Assembly: GCA_016193385.1 (NCBI GenBank)
Contig: JACPSF010000078.1
Coordinates: forward strand, 1 to 14,398
Direction of reading: 5' to 3'
Origin: Deltaproteobacteria bacterium
GTDB taxonomy: Bacteria; Desulfobacterota_B; Binatia; UBA9968
DNA length: 14,398 nt
The notes under the pieces were generated by a model, which had not been told where the DNA came from, searched no databases, and saw only the letters and a program-made list of their open reading frames with translations. The translations under genes were made by a program, and so were the position numbers. This document shows, in pieces, positions 8,456 through 14,355 of the stretch (position 1 is the first letter of the stretch; the number at the start of each line of letters is the position of its first letter).

Positions 8456-8544
8456 CTCCGCCCTAAAATCACGATCCGGGGCTAGCCCGTCATCTTTGGT
8501 AACTCGCAAGCTTCCGCGCCCGGCGCTCCTAAAGGACCTCGGAC

Positions 8545-8832
8545 ATGGACCGTGTGAAATGGATTGAAACAACCTTGCGCCGGGCGTTTGCCCCGAGCCA
8601 TCTCGCCGTTGAGGACGAAAGTGCACAGCACGCCGGCCACGCGGGTGCGGCGGCGGGCGGCGGCCACTTTCGGGTCCTCATCGTCTCGGAATCTTTCTGC
8701 GGCCAAGACCCCGTCGCCCGCCATTCCGCCGTGTACGCGGCGCTCGGCACCGCCATGAAATCCGAGATCCACGCGTTGGCGTTGCGGGCGCTGACGCCGG
8801 AGGAGTGGGAGCGGAATCCCCGCGGAGCGTGA
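8545..8832 (+). CDS. Second BolA family protein
   Basis: The 95-residue product is a BolA paralogue: VEDESAQHAGH and GGGHFRVLIVSESFCGQDPV correspond to the classical BolA loop and strand region, and SEIHALALRALTPEEW is the conserved C-terminus with its His. It has a longer, Ala/Gly/His-rich loop (about residues 27-42) than the minus-strand BolA, as in the BolA1-type proteins whose loop supplies an extra ligand. It is divergent from the bolA-grxD pair and ends before the convergent redoxin gene. No glutaredoxin is attached to it, but it could share the one nearby. The start is the first ATG in frame; the upstream ribosome-binding site is weak (AGGACCTCGG). Function beyond the family level is inference. 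Confidence 0.85.
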   Translation: MDRVKWIETTLRRAFAPSHLAVEDESAQHAGHAGAAAGGGHFRVLIVSESFCGQDPVARHSAVYAALGTAMKSEIHALALRALTPEEWERNPRGA

Positions 8833-8959
8833 GAGCGTGAAGTGTGGAGCGTGCGTTGTGCCGCTCTATCGTAACTCTCCGAGGGCGCGTCTTGCCTTGC
8901 TTACAAAATACGCATTTCGTTGCGTTTCTCTACTTATCCTGCGATCTGGTTCGTACACT

Positions 8960-9463
8960 TCAGGCTTGCGGGTCGAAATCCGAGCGGCATTTTCGCATCA
9001 TTGCGCGCAAATCCTGCCGGATCTCTTCCATCGACGGACGCCCCACGTACCACCAGCCGCAGTAGATGTTGTGAACCGTAAGATCAGGCAGGAGCGCGAA
9101 CGTATAGGGAATCGCAATCAGGCCGTGGCGCTTGTCGGAGGAGTCCACGATATCGAGCTTGCCGATGACCGCGCGATCCGTGTCGCCGAGAAAAGGAAAG
9201 CTCGCACCCAGACCGGCCCTGAAGGCGGAGTTGACCTCCGGCGGATCGACGCTCGCGGCCGCAAGCTTGCAATAGCTTACGGCCAGCTCTTTTTGGAACT
9301 CGGTCAGAAGGCGCAACTGCACCTGGCACTTCGCTCACCAGTAACCGCGATAGAAGACCAGGATCAGAGGAAACTTCCCGGCGATTTGCGAAAGCCTCAC
9401 CCTCTGTCCTTCGTGATCCGGAAGCTCGATATCCGGAAAAGGTTTGCCAATCGCTTGATTCAT
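8960..9463 (-). CDS. Redoxin (AhpC/TSA-like) selenoprotein with UxxC active site, in-frame UGA at 9335-9337
   Basis: Read through the in-frame UGA, this gives a 167-residue thioredoxin-fold redoxin. It starts MNQAIGKPFPDIELPDHEGQ and has FYRGYW before the UGA (codon 43), then AKC (Cys46), QVQLRLL and the FPFLGDTDRAVIGKLDIVD segment of AhpC/TSA-like proteins. The UGA lies exactly where relatives have the catalytic Cys of a CxxC motif, and both sides of it are intact and in one frame, so selenocysteine is far more likely than a random stop. A small stem-loop starts inside the next 16 nt. The likely role is thiol/selenol peroxide or disulfide reduction. It lies downstream of the coiled-coil membrane protein (56-nt gap), probably in one transcript. 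A plain gene call would report only 8960-9322 or the antisense frame. A pseudogene with a single nonsense mutation is the alternative. The selenocysteine machinery is not in this window. Confidence 0.82.
9309..9324 (-). promoter_or_regulatory. Candidate bacterial SECIS stem-loop
   Basis: On the minus-strand RNA, AGGUGC (9324-9319) pairs with GCGCCU (9314-9309), including one G-U pair, around the tetraloop AGUU. The loop begins 16 nt after the UGA and has G at its second position, features reported for bacterial SECIS elements. The stem is short at 6 bp, so this is a candidate only. Confidence 0.45.
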
Positions 9464-9519
9464 TGTTCCCCCGGGCCCTGCGGTCTCTTTGCCGCTTCCT
9501 CGCGGACCGCGCGTCCCAT

Positions 9520-9789
9520 CTAGCGGCGCTTCTTCGTGGCCTTCTCAAGCGCTTCTTTAAGCTCGCCGAGTTCTTTTTCCTGGTTGATCTTCTGGTTGGT
9601 CATCTCTCCTAAATTGGATTTGAGATCAGCTATGTCCTTCTTCGATTTGCTCATCTGCTCCTGAACGGTGCTGAGCTCCTTTTCCACTTCCGGAAGCCGC
9701 GCCGCCTTCGGCCCCCAGACGCCATAGCCGAGAAGGATCCCCACAATCAGAGCCACAACCGTGATAGCAATCCAGTAGCTGTTTTTCAT
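9520..9789 (-). CDS. Membrane-anchored coiled-coil small protein
   Basis: I do not recognise a named family. The 89-residue product has a short Lys/Asn start, one hydrophobic segment at about residues 4-26 (WIAITVVALIVGILLGYGVW) and then a charged, heptad-rich region from about residue 32 to 85 (Leu/Val/Ile spaced among Glu/Lys) that should form a coiled coil. It ends in KKRR. This predicts a single-pass inner-membrane protein with an extended helical domain, possibly a scaffold or spacer. The ATG is preceded by AGGGAGGT at good distance, and a promoter with near-consensus boxes lies 37-66 nt upstream. The redoxin selenoprotein gene follows on the same strand, so the two may be functionally linked, but that is inference. 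Confidence 0.75.
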   Translation of the reverse strand: MKNSYWIAITVVALIVGILLGYGVWGPKAARLPEVEKELSTVQEQMSKSKKDIADLKSNLGEMTNQKINQEKELGELKEALEKATKKRR

Positions 9790-9825
9790 CCCAAGACCTC
9801 CCTGATCGGACCGATTGATTATCGC

Positions 9826-9855
9826 ATTCTAATCGGAAAAGGCTCATCGCGTCAA
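9826..9855 (-). promoter_or_regulatory. Sigma70-type promoter for the coiled-coil/redoxin unit
   Basis: On the minus strand, TTGACG (9855-9850) and TAGAAT (9831-9826), each five of six to consensus, are separated by 18 nt. The expected transcript start lies about 30 nt upstream of the ATG at 9789. Confidence 0.55.
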
Positions 9856-10078
9856 TTCGATTTCTTGAGCCCGTCAGCTTCCAAGATTACGGGCTTAGGA
9901 ATGTCAGGCGAGACGGCTTTGAGAGGGGCAAGCCTGAAGGCCGTGGGCACAGGGACGTGCAAGCTCCGCCAGGCCCTGACCGTAGGACTCAGCACCCTAA
10001 GGGGAAGGAGCGATGGCCATCAAGGTACTATACTGACGGAATTAAATAAGTTGACATCAAATCCCCTCTCGCTCTCCT
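9856..10078. other. Unassigned intergenic stretch
   Basis: Both strands are open for about 50-70 codons here: plus strand 9865-10080, and minus strand from about 10013 down to 9858 without a start codon. Neither frame has a convincing ribosome-binding site, and I recognise neither product. It may be a remnant of a gene or repeat; I would not annotate a protein. Confidence 0.4.
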
Positions 10079-10125
10079 AAATCCCCCTCTATCCCCCTTT
10101 ACCAAAGGGGGAGAAAGGGGGATTT
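10079..10125. terminator. Strong 22-bp inverted repeat, terminator-like, downstream of the SDR gene
   Basis: The arms 10079-10100 and 10104-10125 are inverted copies at 20 of 22 positions around a 3-nt loop (ACC), made of C5/G5 blocks and ending AAAT/ATTT. Sequence related to the arms continues outward on both sides (AAATCCCCTCT near 10058), which suggests a mobile repeat. It lies about 55 nt past the stop of the minus-strand dehydrogenase and could end that transcript. A run of T after the stem is weak, so termination is inference. Confidence 0.65.
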
Positions 10126-10181
10126 GAGGGAGGATAGGGTGATTATGGTAATTTTCTTTTTTCCTTCACTATATAAACGCT

Positions 10182-10901
10182 TTACTGACGCCACTCCCGC
10201 GCGTCAAAGGTTTTTCCGCTAACACCCGCGGATTCCGCCGAGGCCAGATAGACGAAGACCCCGGTAATCTCATCCGGCGTCGGCAGAGTCAGCGGATCTT
10301 CGTCGGGATAGGCCTGCGCCCGCATTTCCGTTCTCGTTCCTCCCGGGTTGACGGCGTTGACCCGAATGTTGCAGTCCCTCATCTCATCCGCCAGGACCTG
10401 AGTGAACCCCTCCACGCCGAACTTGGAGGCGGCATAAGCTCCCCAACGAGCCTTGCCGACCCGGCCGACACCGGAGGAGAGATTGATGATCGATCCCTCC
10501 CTCTGCAGCAGCATCAGTTTGAGAACTTCCTTGGTGACCATAAAGAGCGAAGTCAGGTTAGCCCTGAGGACCTCTTCCCATGCGGCCAACGGATAGCGCA
10601 CTATCGGTTCGCGAGGCCCCAGAATGCTCGCATTATTGACGAGAATGTGGATGGCACCGTAGCGGTCACGCACCTCTTTTACCAGCCGCCTCACCTCGCT
10701 GAGCTTGACCAGGTCCGCCGCGCGCCAACTTACTTCGCCGCCCGGCGACCGGATCTCTGACGCCGCACGTTCTAGATCGGCTGCGCCGCGCGCGCAGATA
10801 AAGACACTGGCTCCCTCCCGCGCATAGGCACGCGCGATAGCCTTGCCAATCCCGCGGCTCCCGCCGGTGATCAGCGCCACCTTTCCCTCTAGCATACCCA
10901 C
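10182..10901 (-). CDS. Short-chain dehydrogenase/reductase (classical SDR)
   Basis: The 239-residue product is a full-length classical SDR that oxidises or reduces a hydroxyl/carbonyl with NAD(P). The cofactor motif is GGSRGIG (about residues 13-19), the NNAS motif is near residue 90, the catalytic Ser is in NLSSGVG, and the YxxxK motif is in YAASK. RVNAVNPGGTRTEM is the usual segment after the active site. Basic residues follow the glycine motif, but the NADP/NAD preference is not certain. The GTG at 10901 has an AAGGGGG box at suitable distance. The in-frame ATG at 10895 is possible but too far from that box. The gene stands alone, divergent from the antitoxin-like gene at 10952. The substrate is unknown; the general look is that of FabG-like or YciK-like reductases. 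Confidence 0.9.
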   Translation of the reverse strand: MGMLEGKVALITGGSRGIGKAIARAYAREGASVFICARGAADLERAASEIRSPGGEVSWRAADLVKLSEVRRLVKEVRDRYGAIHILVNNASILGPREPIVRYPLAAWEEVLRANLTSLFMVTKEVLKLMLLQREGSIINLSSGVGRVGKARWGAYAASKFGVEGFTQVLADEMRDCNIRVNAVNPGGTRTEMRAQAYPDEDPLTLPTPDEITGVFVYLASAESAGVSGKTFDAREWRQ

Positions 10902-10951
10902 GACAATCCCCCTTCTATCCGTACCCCCTTTTTAGCACTTGTCTTCCAGGC

Positions 10952-11299
10952 ATGTCGAGGTATGATAAACAGATGAGAGTTACTGTCGTGCTTCAAGACA
11001 AACTTGTTGCGAAGGCAAAGAAAATGTTCAGAAAGAAAACTCTGAGCGGGCTTCTCAATTCTTGCCTTGCTGACTGGATTGCCCAAATGAGTAAAAAGCA
11101 GCTCGGAGCCCGCCTTACAGAAGAGTACCGTAGAAGTAAAACGGATCGGCGTCGAGCCAGCCGTGATTTTGCCGCCGTCGACAAACAAGGTTGGCCTTCA
11201 TGGTGGAAGGAAGAAAAAGAATTCATAAGGAAGCTGATGGAGAAAGGGACCATGAAAGGGAAACGGAAATGGAGACGCGAAGACCTCTATGAGCGATAA
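10952..11299 (+). CDS. VapB-like ribbon-helix-helix antitoxin
   Basis: The 115-residue product begins with a ribbon-helix-helix DNA-binding pattern: MRVTVVLQDKLVAKAKKM forms the strand and first helix, and KTLSGLLNSCLADWIAQ the second (about residues 8-45). The remaining 70 residues are highly charged with a WPSWWKEEKEF segment, as in the toxin-binding tails of VapB/CopG-type antitoxins, though longer than usual. Start choice is uncertain: the ATG at 10973 begins right at the first strand and has GAGGT 11-12 nt upstream, while 10952 has little. The downstream toxin start overlaps the last codons (ATG at 11289), the usual VapBC coupling. The toxin is truncated, so this gene may survive as an orphan antitoxin or regulator. 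Confidence 0.75.
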   Translation: MSRYDKQMRVTVVLQDKLVAKAKKMFRKKTLSGLLNSCLADWIAQMSKKQLGARLTEEYRRSKTDRRRASRDFAAVDKQGWPSWWKEEKEFIRKLMEKGTMKGKRKWRREDLYER

Positions 11300-11378
11300 A
11301 GTTTTGGTTGATACCAACGTCCCGGCGTACGCCCGTGACCGACACCACCAGGAACTCTCAACTCAACTGGTCCAGTAA
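11289..11378 (+). pseudogene. Truncated VapC-like PIN-domain toxin
   Basis: The frame overlaps the 3' end of the antitoxin by 11 nt and encodes 29 residues starting MSDKVLVDTNVPAYARD, the N-terminal strand of PIN ribonucleases with the first catalytic acid (Asp8 in VDTN). It then reaches a TAA. The other acidic residues of the active site, usually spread over about 130 residues, are not found in any of the three frames downstream that I checked by eye. The toxin is therefore a remnant and should be inactive. Confidence 0.75.
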
Positions 11379-11791
11379 ATGGGGGCAGGTCATCCAGCCT
11401 AAAAAGGGCGGAGCAGGCCAGTTTGCCCTCCTTTGGTAACTGCTCGGGCTATGGAATGCGAGCTTGCACGGGACCGTCGGGGGCATTTGGGAGTTCTCGT
11501 TGGCTATAGCTCAAAACCAATTTCCTGTCATTTGACGTGTCGATAGCGGGCGAACTTCTACATGCGCGCGGCAGAAGGGCTAGTGATCTACGGGATGCGG
11601 GGAAGATTCATGGAGGTTCGTCCGTAAGCTAGGCTTCTCTTCCCAACAGGATGGATCCAAAACCTCGGAAATTGAGTAGCTAACCGCACAGGAATTGACA
11701 GGCCCATTTCCTAGTGCTATCTATCCTCACGCGCTCGCCCGGATCTACGGATAAAGAAAGCCGATATGCACGTTGTGAAAGGAGGTGAGGC
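11379..11791. other. Intergenic region without recognisable gene
   Basis: This 413-bp stretch follows the toxin remnant. No frame has sustained coding character and I see no known motif, tRNA or repeat. TTGACA at 11695-11700 is a consensus -35 box, but its possible -10 partners (TATCTA or TATCCT) are poor, so it is only a weak promoter candidate for the next gene pair. Confidence 0.5.
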
Positions 11792-11953
11792 ATGTCCAGC
11801 CAAGAGGATTTAGTCAAGGTAAAGGTGGGGTTCAATCAACAACAACGCCAGCTAGTCGAGAAGCTCAAAAAGGAAGGTACAATGGGGAAGACGGATGCTG
11901 ACATTGTCCGCGCTGTCTTCGTCCAATGGCTTATTGAGGAGGGCTTGGAATGA
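11792..11953 (+). CDS. 53-residue ribbon-helix-helix-like small protein
   Basis: This short gene is well supported. It has an AAAGGAGGTGA box (11778-11788), an 11-nt match to the 16S anti-Shine-Dalgarno, and its TGA overlaps the ATG of the next gene (ATGA at 11950-11953). The product begins MSSQEDLVKVKVGFNQQQ. It continues with a first helix around QLVEKLKKEG and a second around TDADIVRAVFVQWLIEEG, the strand-helix-helix layout of CopG/Arc-type DNA-binding proteins, although at 53 residues it is near the lower limit. The final 40 residues of the DUF1989 protein encoded next show the same pattern, so the module may be a protein-interaction or regulatory piece shared by the pair. The function is unknown; autoregulation of the two-gene unit is a guess. 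Confidence 0.8.
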   Translation: MSSQEDLVKVKVGFNQQQRQLVEKLKKEGTMGKTDADIVRAVFVQWLIEEGLE

Positions 11954-12906
11954 TCGCCGACGGAAAACAGCGATTTGATCTTGTCCTGCAGCCTGTGTCA
12001 GGAAAAGCGCTTCCCGTCTACAAGGGTGAAGTGCTGCGCATCACCCAAGTTGGGGGTGAGCAGTGCGTGGACTTCAACGCGTTCAACTTGCATGACTATA
12101 AAGAAAGAATGGATGTCAGCGCGAGCCGGGGTTCAACCGGGTTTCGCCCGAGGAAGGGAGATATTATCTTTTCAAATCCTCCCCGATTTCGCCCGATGAT
12201 CGGGATTGTGGAGATGCCACCCACGTGCGAGGCCGACGTGCTCGGCAGAACATGCCACGCGGTCCTCTTCGAGGCCAGCCATGACCTGGATCTGCACACT
12301 AATTGCCAGGACACATTGGCGGAATCCATTGCCGAGTACGGCCTGACTCCGGACGATGTGCACCATTCATTCAACCTATGGATGAACACGGACTGGGACT
12401 CCACAGGAAAATGGTGGATCACAGAGAATACCGGGCGGGCCGGAGATTATGTCGATCTGATCGCTTTTTTTGACATTCTCGCGGTGCCCATCACTTGCGG
12501 ATCCGGGGATATATACCGTACTAGTAACTTCTCGTTTAAGCCGATTCGGCTTCAGGTGTTCGAAGCGTCCGACACATCACGCGAATTGGTCGAGGAAGTT
12601 CAGCAAAGAGCCGGGAGCTTTCGCAATCAGCGCTCAGTAGAGAAATTCCGCATCCAAGAGGTTAAAGCAGAAAGAGAATTGACGCGAGTTCCCAGTTTCA
12701 AGCCCAACTTTGTCAATTACCCTATTCACGTCGAAGATATCGAGGTACAGCTAAGCTCGATTGAATTCGCGGCAGCTCAGAAGCTCGTGCAACAAGGCTA
12801 CGGCCGCGATGTTGCCGATGTTTTACGGAAGGCTTTTTTGTCTTGGTACCTGCGCCACCGTACCCAGCCGAAGCATTGGGCAAGGATCCCAGCGCGCTGG
12901 CTCTAG
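11950..12906 (+). CDS. DUF1989 (urea carboxylase-associated) family protein with C-terminal extension
   Basis: Residues 1 to about 215 match DUF1989, the family annotated as urea carboxylase-associated. Its studied members CgdA/CgdB form a carboxyguanidine deiminase. Visible family features include GGEQCVDFNAFNLHDYKERM, the RGSTGF and GDIIFSN segments, HTNCQDTLAESIAEYGL with its Cys, SFNLWMNTDW, and AGDYVDLIAFFDILAVPITCGSGD. At 318 residues it is about 100 longer than typical. The extra part holds a charged linker and, at residues 266-303, a segment resembling the 53-residue protein just upstream. The start overlaps that gene's stop and has GGAGG 7-8 nt upstream. No urea or guanidine carboxylase is in the window, so its substrate is open. 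The stop codon lies inside a 12-bp repeat (12903-12914) that is inverted at 14344-14355, so the natural C-terminus may have been altered. Confidence 0.82.
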   Translation: MIADGKQRFDLVLQPVSGKALPVYKGEVLRITQVGGEQCVDFNAFNLHDYKERMDVSASRGSTGFRPRKGDIIFSNPPRFRPMIGIVEMPPTCEADVLGRTCHAVLFEASHDLDLHTNCQDTLAESIAEYGLTPDDVHHSFNLWMNTDWDSTGKWWITENTGRAGDYVDLIAFFDILAVPITCGSGDIYRTSNFSFKPIRLQVFEASDTSRELVEEVQQRAGSFRNQRSVEKFRIQEVKAERELTRVPSFKPNFVNYPIHVEDIEVQLSSIEFAAAQKLVQQGYGRDVADVLRKAFLSWYLRHRTQPKHWARIPARWL

Positions 12907-12914
12907 CAGGCTGC
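12903..12914. repeat. 12-bp inverted repeat bracketing the IS110 region (left copy)
   Basis: CTAGCAGGCTGC at 12903-12914 is a perfect inverse of GCAGCCTGCTAG at 14344-14355, which ends the second palindromic repeat. It may be the left terminus of that repeat, separated from the rest by the insertion sequence. It includes the stop codon of the DUF1989 gene. Confidence 0.5.
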
Positions 12915-13080
12915 CACACGAGTCCTCTTATGATTTGTTTTCTCCTATGCTTTTAACCATCCCCGACCAAAGAGAGACTGCCTGCTATGCGTGGCACGGC
13001 ACACGACCGTCACACTTACTTGCAATGCGCCCTTCTCTAAGGCACAAGGCCCCGGGATCTCTTTCTCAAGGGTCGAACCT

Positions 13081-14165
13081 TCAGGAGTTTTTCTCTCCCG
13101 CTTCTGGCTCTCGTCGAGTCGTTCCCTGGGGCTTTGTCTCCTCTTGGGTCAAAGGAGCCGAATGAACTGGTTCTCTCACCACATAAGGTCTTTGTTTCAT
13201 CAGGACCACAGAAATCCGCACACTCAGTTTGCGCGCCACCGCAACAATGGCGACCCTCTTAGCTCGATCGCGAGGCTGGGTGCGGCAAACCGAGCGGAAG
13301 AACTCTCTGAGCTCACCGTCTTTTCGGATCGCCGACCAGGAAGCTTGGATGAGGTGGGGACCAGTCCCAGAAATCCTCCCAGCTGGCGGATGTTTTTAAG
13401 CTCCCGCCAATTGCCGATCCTGGCCAGAAGCTGGCTGGCCACAATCCAGCCGATCCCAGACACCGTCATCATATACTTTATACACTGAGACAGTTCGGGA
13501 TCGTTCTGACAGAAACGGCGGATCTGTTGGGTCGTCTTAAGAACCTGCTTCTCATTAAACTCCAAGCTGTCGAGCAGCTGATCGAGCTTAAAGCGCACGG
13601 TCGAAGAACAAGGGAGTTTCCTCAACTTCTTTTTCACTATGAAAGACCATTGACTGCCGGCCGGAGCGGGGGGAAACTCGATCCCTTCCAAAAGCAACAG
13701 CGATTTGATGCGCTGCTTCATCCCCACCATCTCGCTCACAAAGGTGTCGCGCAGTTGAATCAAGTGACGAAGCTCGCGGTAGAGCACAGACGGAACATGA
13801 ATGCTTTTGAGTTGCCCCCCACGCAAGTTCTCCGACAGTCCTCGACTGTCGAGTCGGTTGGTCTTCACTCTCTGTCCTGGCGCTTTGGGAATCATCGATG
13901 GAGCGGCGATCAAGCATGGGTACGCTTGCGCCACAATCCTATCATACAATCCGTAACCCGTCGGTCCAGCCTCATAGGCAAAGGCAATCTTCTGATCGGG
14001 GAAATTCTTACGCACGTAGTTAAGCAAATGTTCTACCTTATGCGGCATGCGCAACGATCGGATGAATCCTTGATGATTGCTAAAGGTCACCGACATGCTC
14101 CGCTTGTCCACATCCAGTCCTGCAAACACATCGTAGTCACGAGGTATAAATGTATGGCTCTCCAT
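13081..14165 (-). pseudogene. IS110-family transposase, internal deletion and frameshift
   Basis: Residues 1 to about 270 read as an IS110 transposase: AGLDVDKRS with the first catalytic Asp (Asp18), YEAGPTGYGLY with Glu65, KTNRLDS with Asp106, and the helix-hairpin-helix-like SGIGWIVASQLLARIG and QLGGFLGLVP segments. The family C-terminus continues in a different frame (LIQASWSAIRKDGELREFF, then AKRVAIVAVARKLSVRIS) to a stop at 13081-13083. Between LGLVP and LIQASW, about 20 residues expected in the family, including the Ser-Gly segment with the serine nucleophile, are absent. The gene therefore carries an out-of-frame deletion near 13350. The first Asp of the usual KTDxxD is Asn103 here. 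AAGGAGG lies 8 nt before the ATG. The gene is very likely inactive. The 313-residue continuous frame (13224-14165) ends in a non-homologous tail. Confidence 0.85.
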
Positions 14166-14180
14166 CGTAGATGCCTCCTT

Positions 14181-14212
14181 GGTTCAATGGCTAAGATCAC
14201 GACCATTGTACC
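14181..14212. repeat. Small hairpin upstream of the IS110 transposase
   Basis: GGTTCAATGG (14181-14190) and CCATTGTACC (14203-14212) are inverted with one mismatch around a 12-nt loop, in the 92-nt non-coding end in front of the transposase start. It could be part of the junction promoter or structured-RNA region usual for IS110 ends. Its role is unproven. Confidence 0.4.
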
Positions 14213-14257
14213 TCTTATGGAGCACTCGCGGTGAACCACAACATCCATCATACAAGT

Positions 14258-14355
14258 CTCAGCATGAACGGAAAATCGCAAATGATTTCAAGGGTTGCTC
14301 CGTTCGCCCTGAGTTCGTCGAAGGGTGAACGGAGCGTTTTTCCGCAGCCTGCTAG
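14258..14355. repeat. Partial second copy of the palindromic repeat (right part)
   Basis: From CTCAGCATGAACGG (14258) through CGTTCGCCCTGAG and CGTCGAAGGGTGAACGG to GTTTTT, this follows the right three quarters of the element at 2555-2640 in the same order and spacing. Its outer end is different (CCGCAGCCTGCTAG instead of CAGCGGAATC). The left arm is missing and is replaced by the IS110 end. Bases 14356-14398 hold nothing that I can identify. Confidence 0.75.

Larger units (their letters stand above)
12913..14257 (-). mobile_element. Decayed IS110-family insertion sequence
   Basis: Boundaries are inferred. On the right, the palindromic-repeat sequence resumes at CTCAGCATGAACGG (14258). On the left, AGGCT at 12908-12912 ends with the same CT dinucleotide. 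The element would be about 1.35 kb, a normal IS110 size, and has no classical terminal inverted repeats, as expected. It contains one minus-strand transposase pseudogene (13081-14165), a short upstream end (14166-14257) and a longer downstream non-coding end (12913-13080). The 9-mer CCTCTTATG occurs in both ends (12924-12932 and 14211-14219), in direct orientation. Confidence 0.65.

Noticed and set aside
8334..8567. 77-codon plus-strand frame between the two bolA genes
   Set aside because: It covers both promoter regions, overlaps the second bolA start, and has no family signal.
9325..9334. Alternative SECIS fold with AGGU in a loop close to the UGA
   Set aside because: The loop would lie only about 10 nt after the UGA and the stem would contain a mismatch and a bulge. 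The 9309-9324 fold fits the known spacing better.
8837..9523. 228-codon plus-strand open frame, the longest frame in this stretch
   Set aside because: It is antisense to the redoxin selenoprotein and has no recognisable domain, while the minus strand encodes a complete conserved fold.
9084..9548. 154-codon minus-strand open frame overlapping the redoxin
   Set aside because: It is in another frame, Arg/Ser-rich and without family features. The real redoxin frame is 8960-9463 with the UGA read through.
9865..10080. 71-codon plus-strand frame as a small protein gene
   Set aside because: No ribosome-binding site, no recognised family, and it runs into the hairpin repeat. The opposite strand is equally open.
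13527..14234. 235-codon plus-strand frame opposite the IS110 transposase
   Set aside because: Antisense shadow; the minus strand has catalytic motifs and a good ribosome-binding site.
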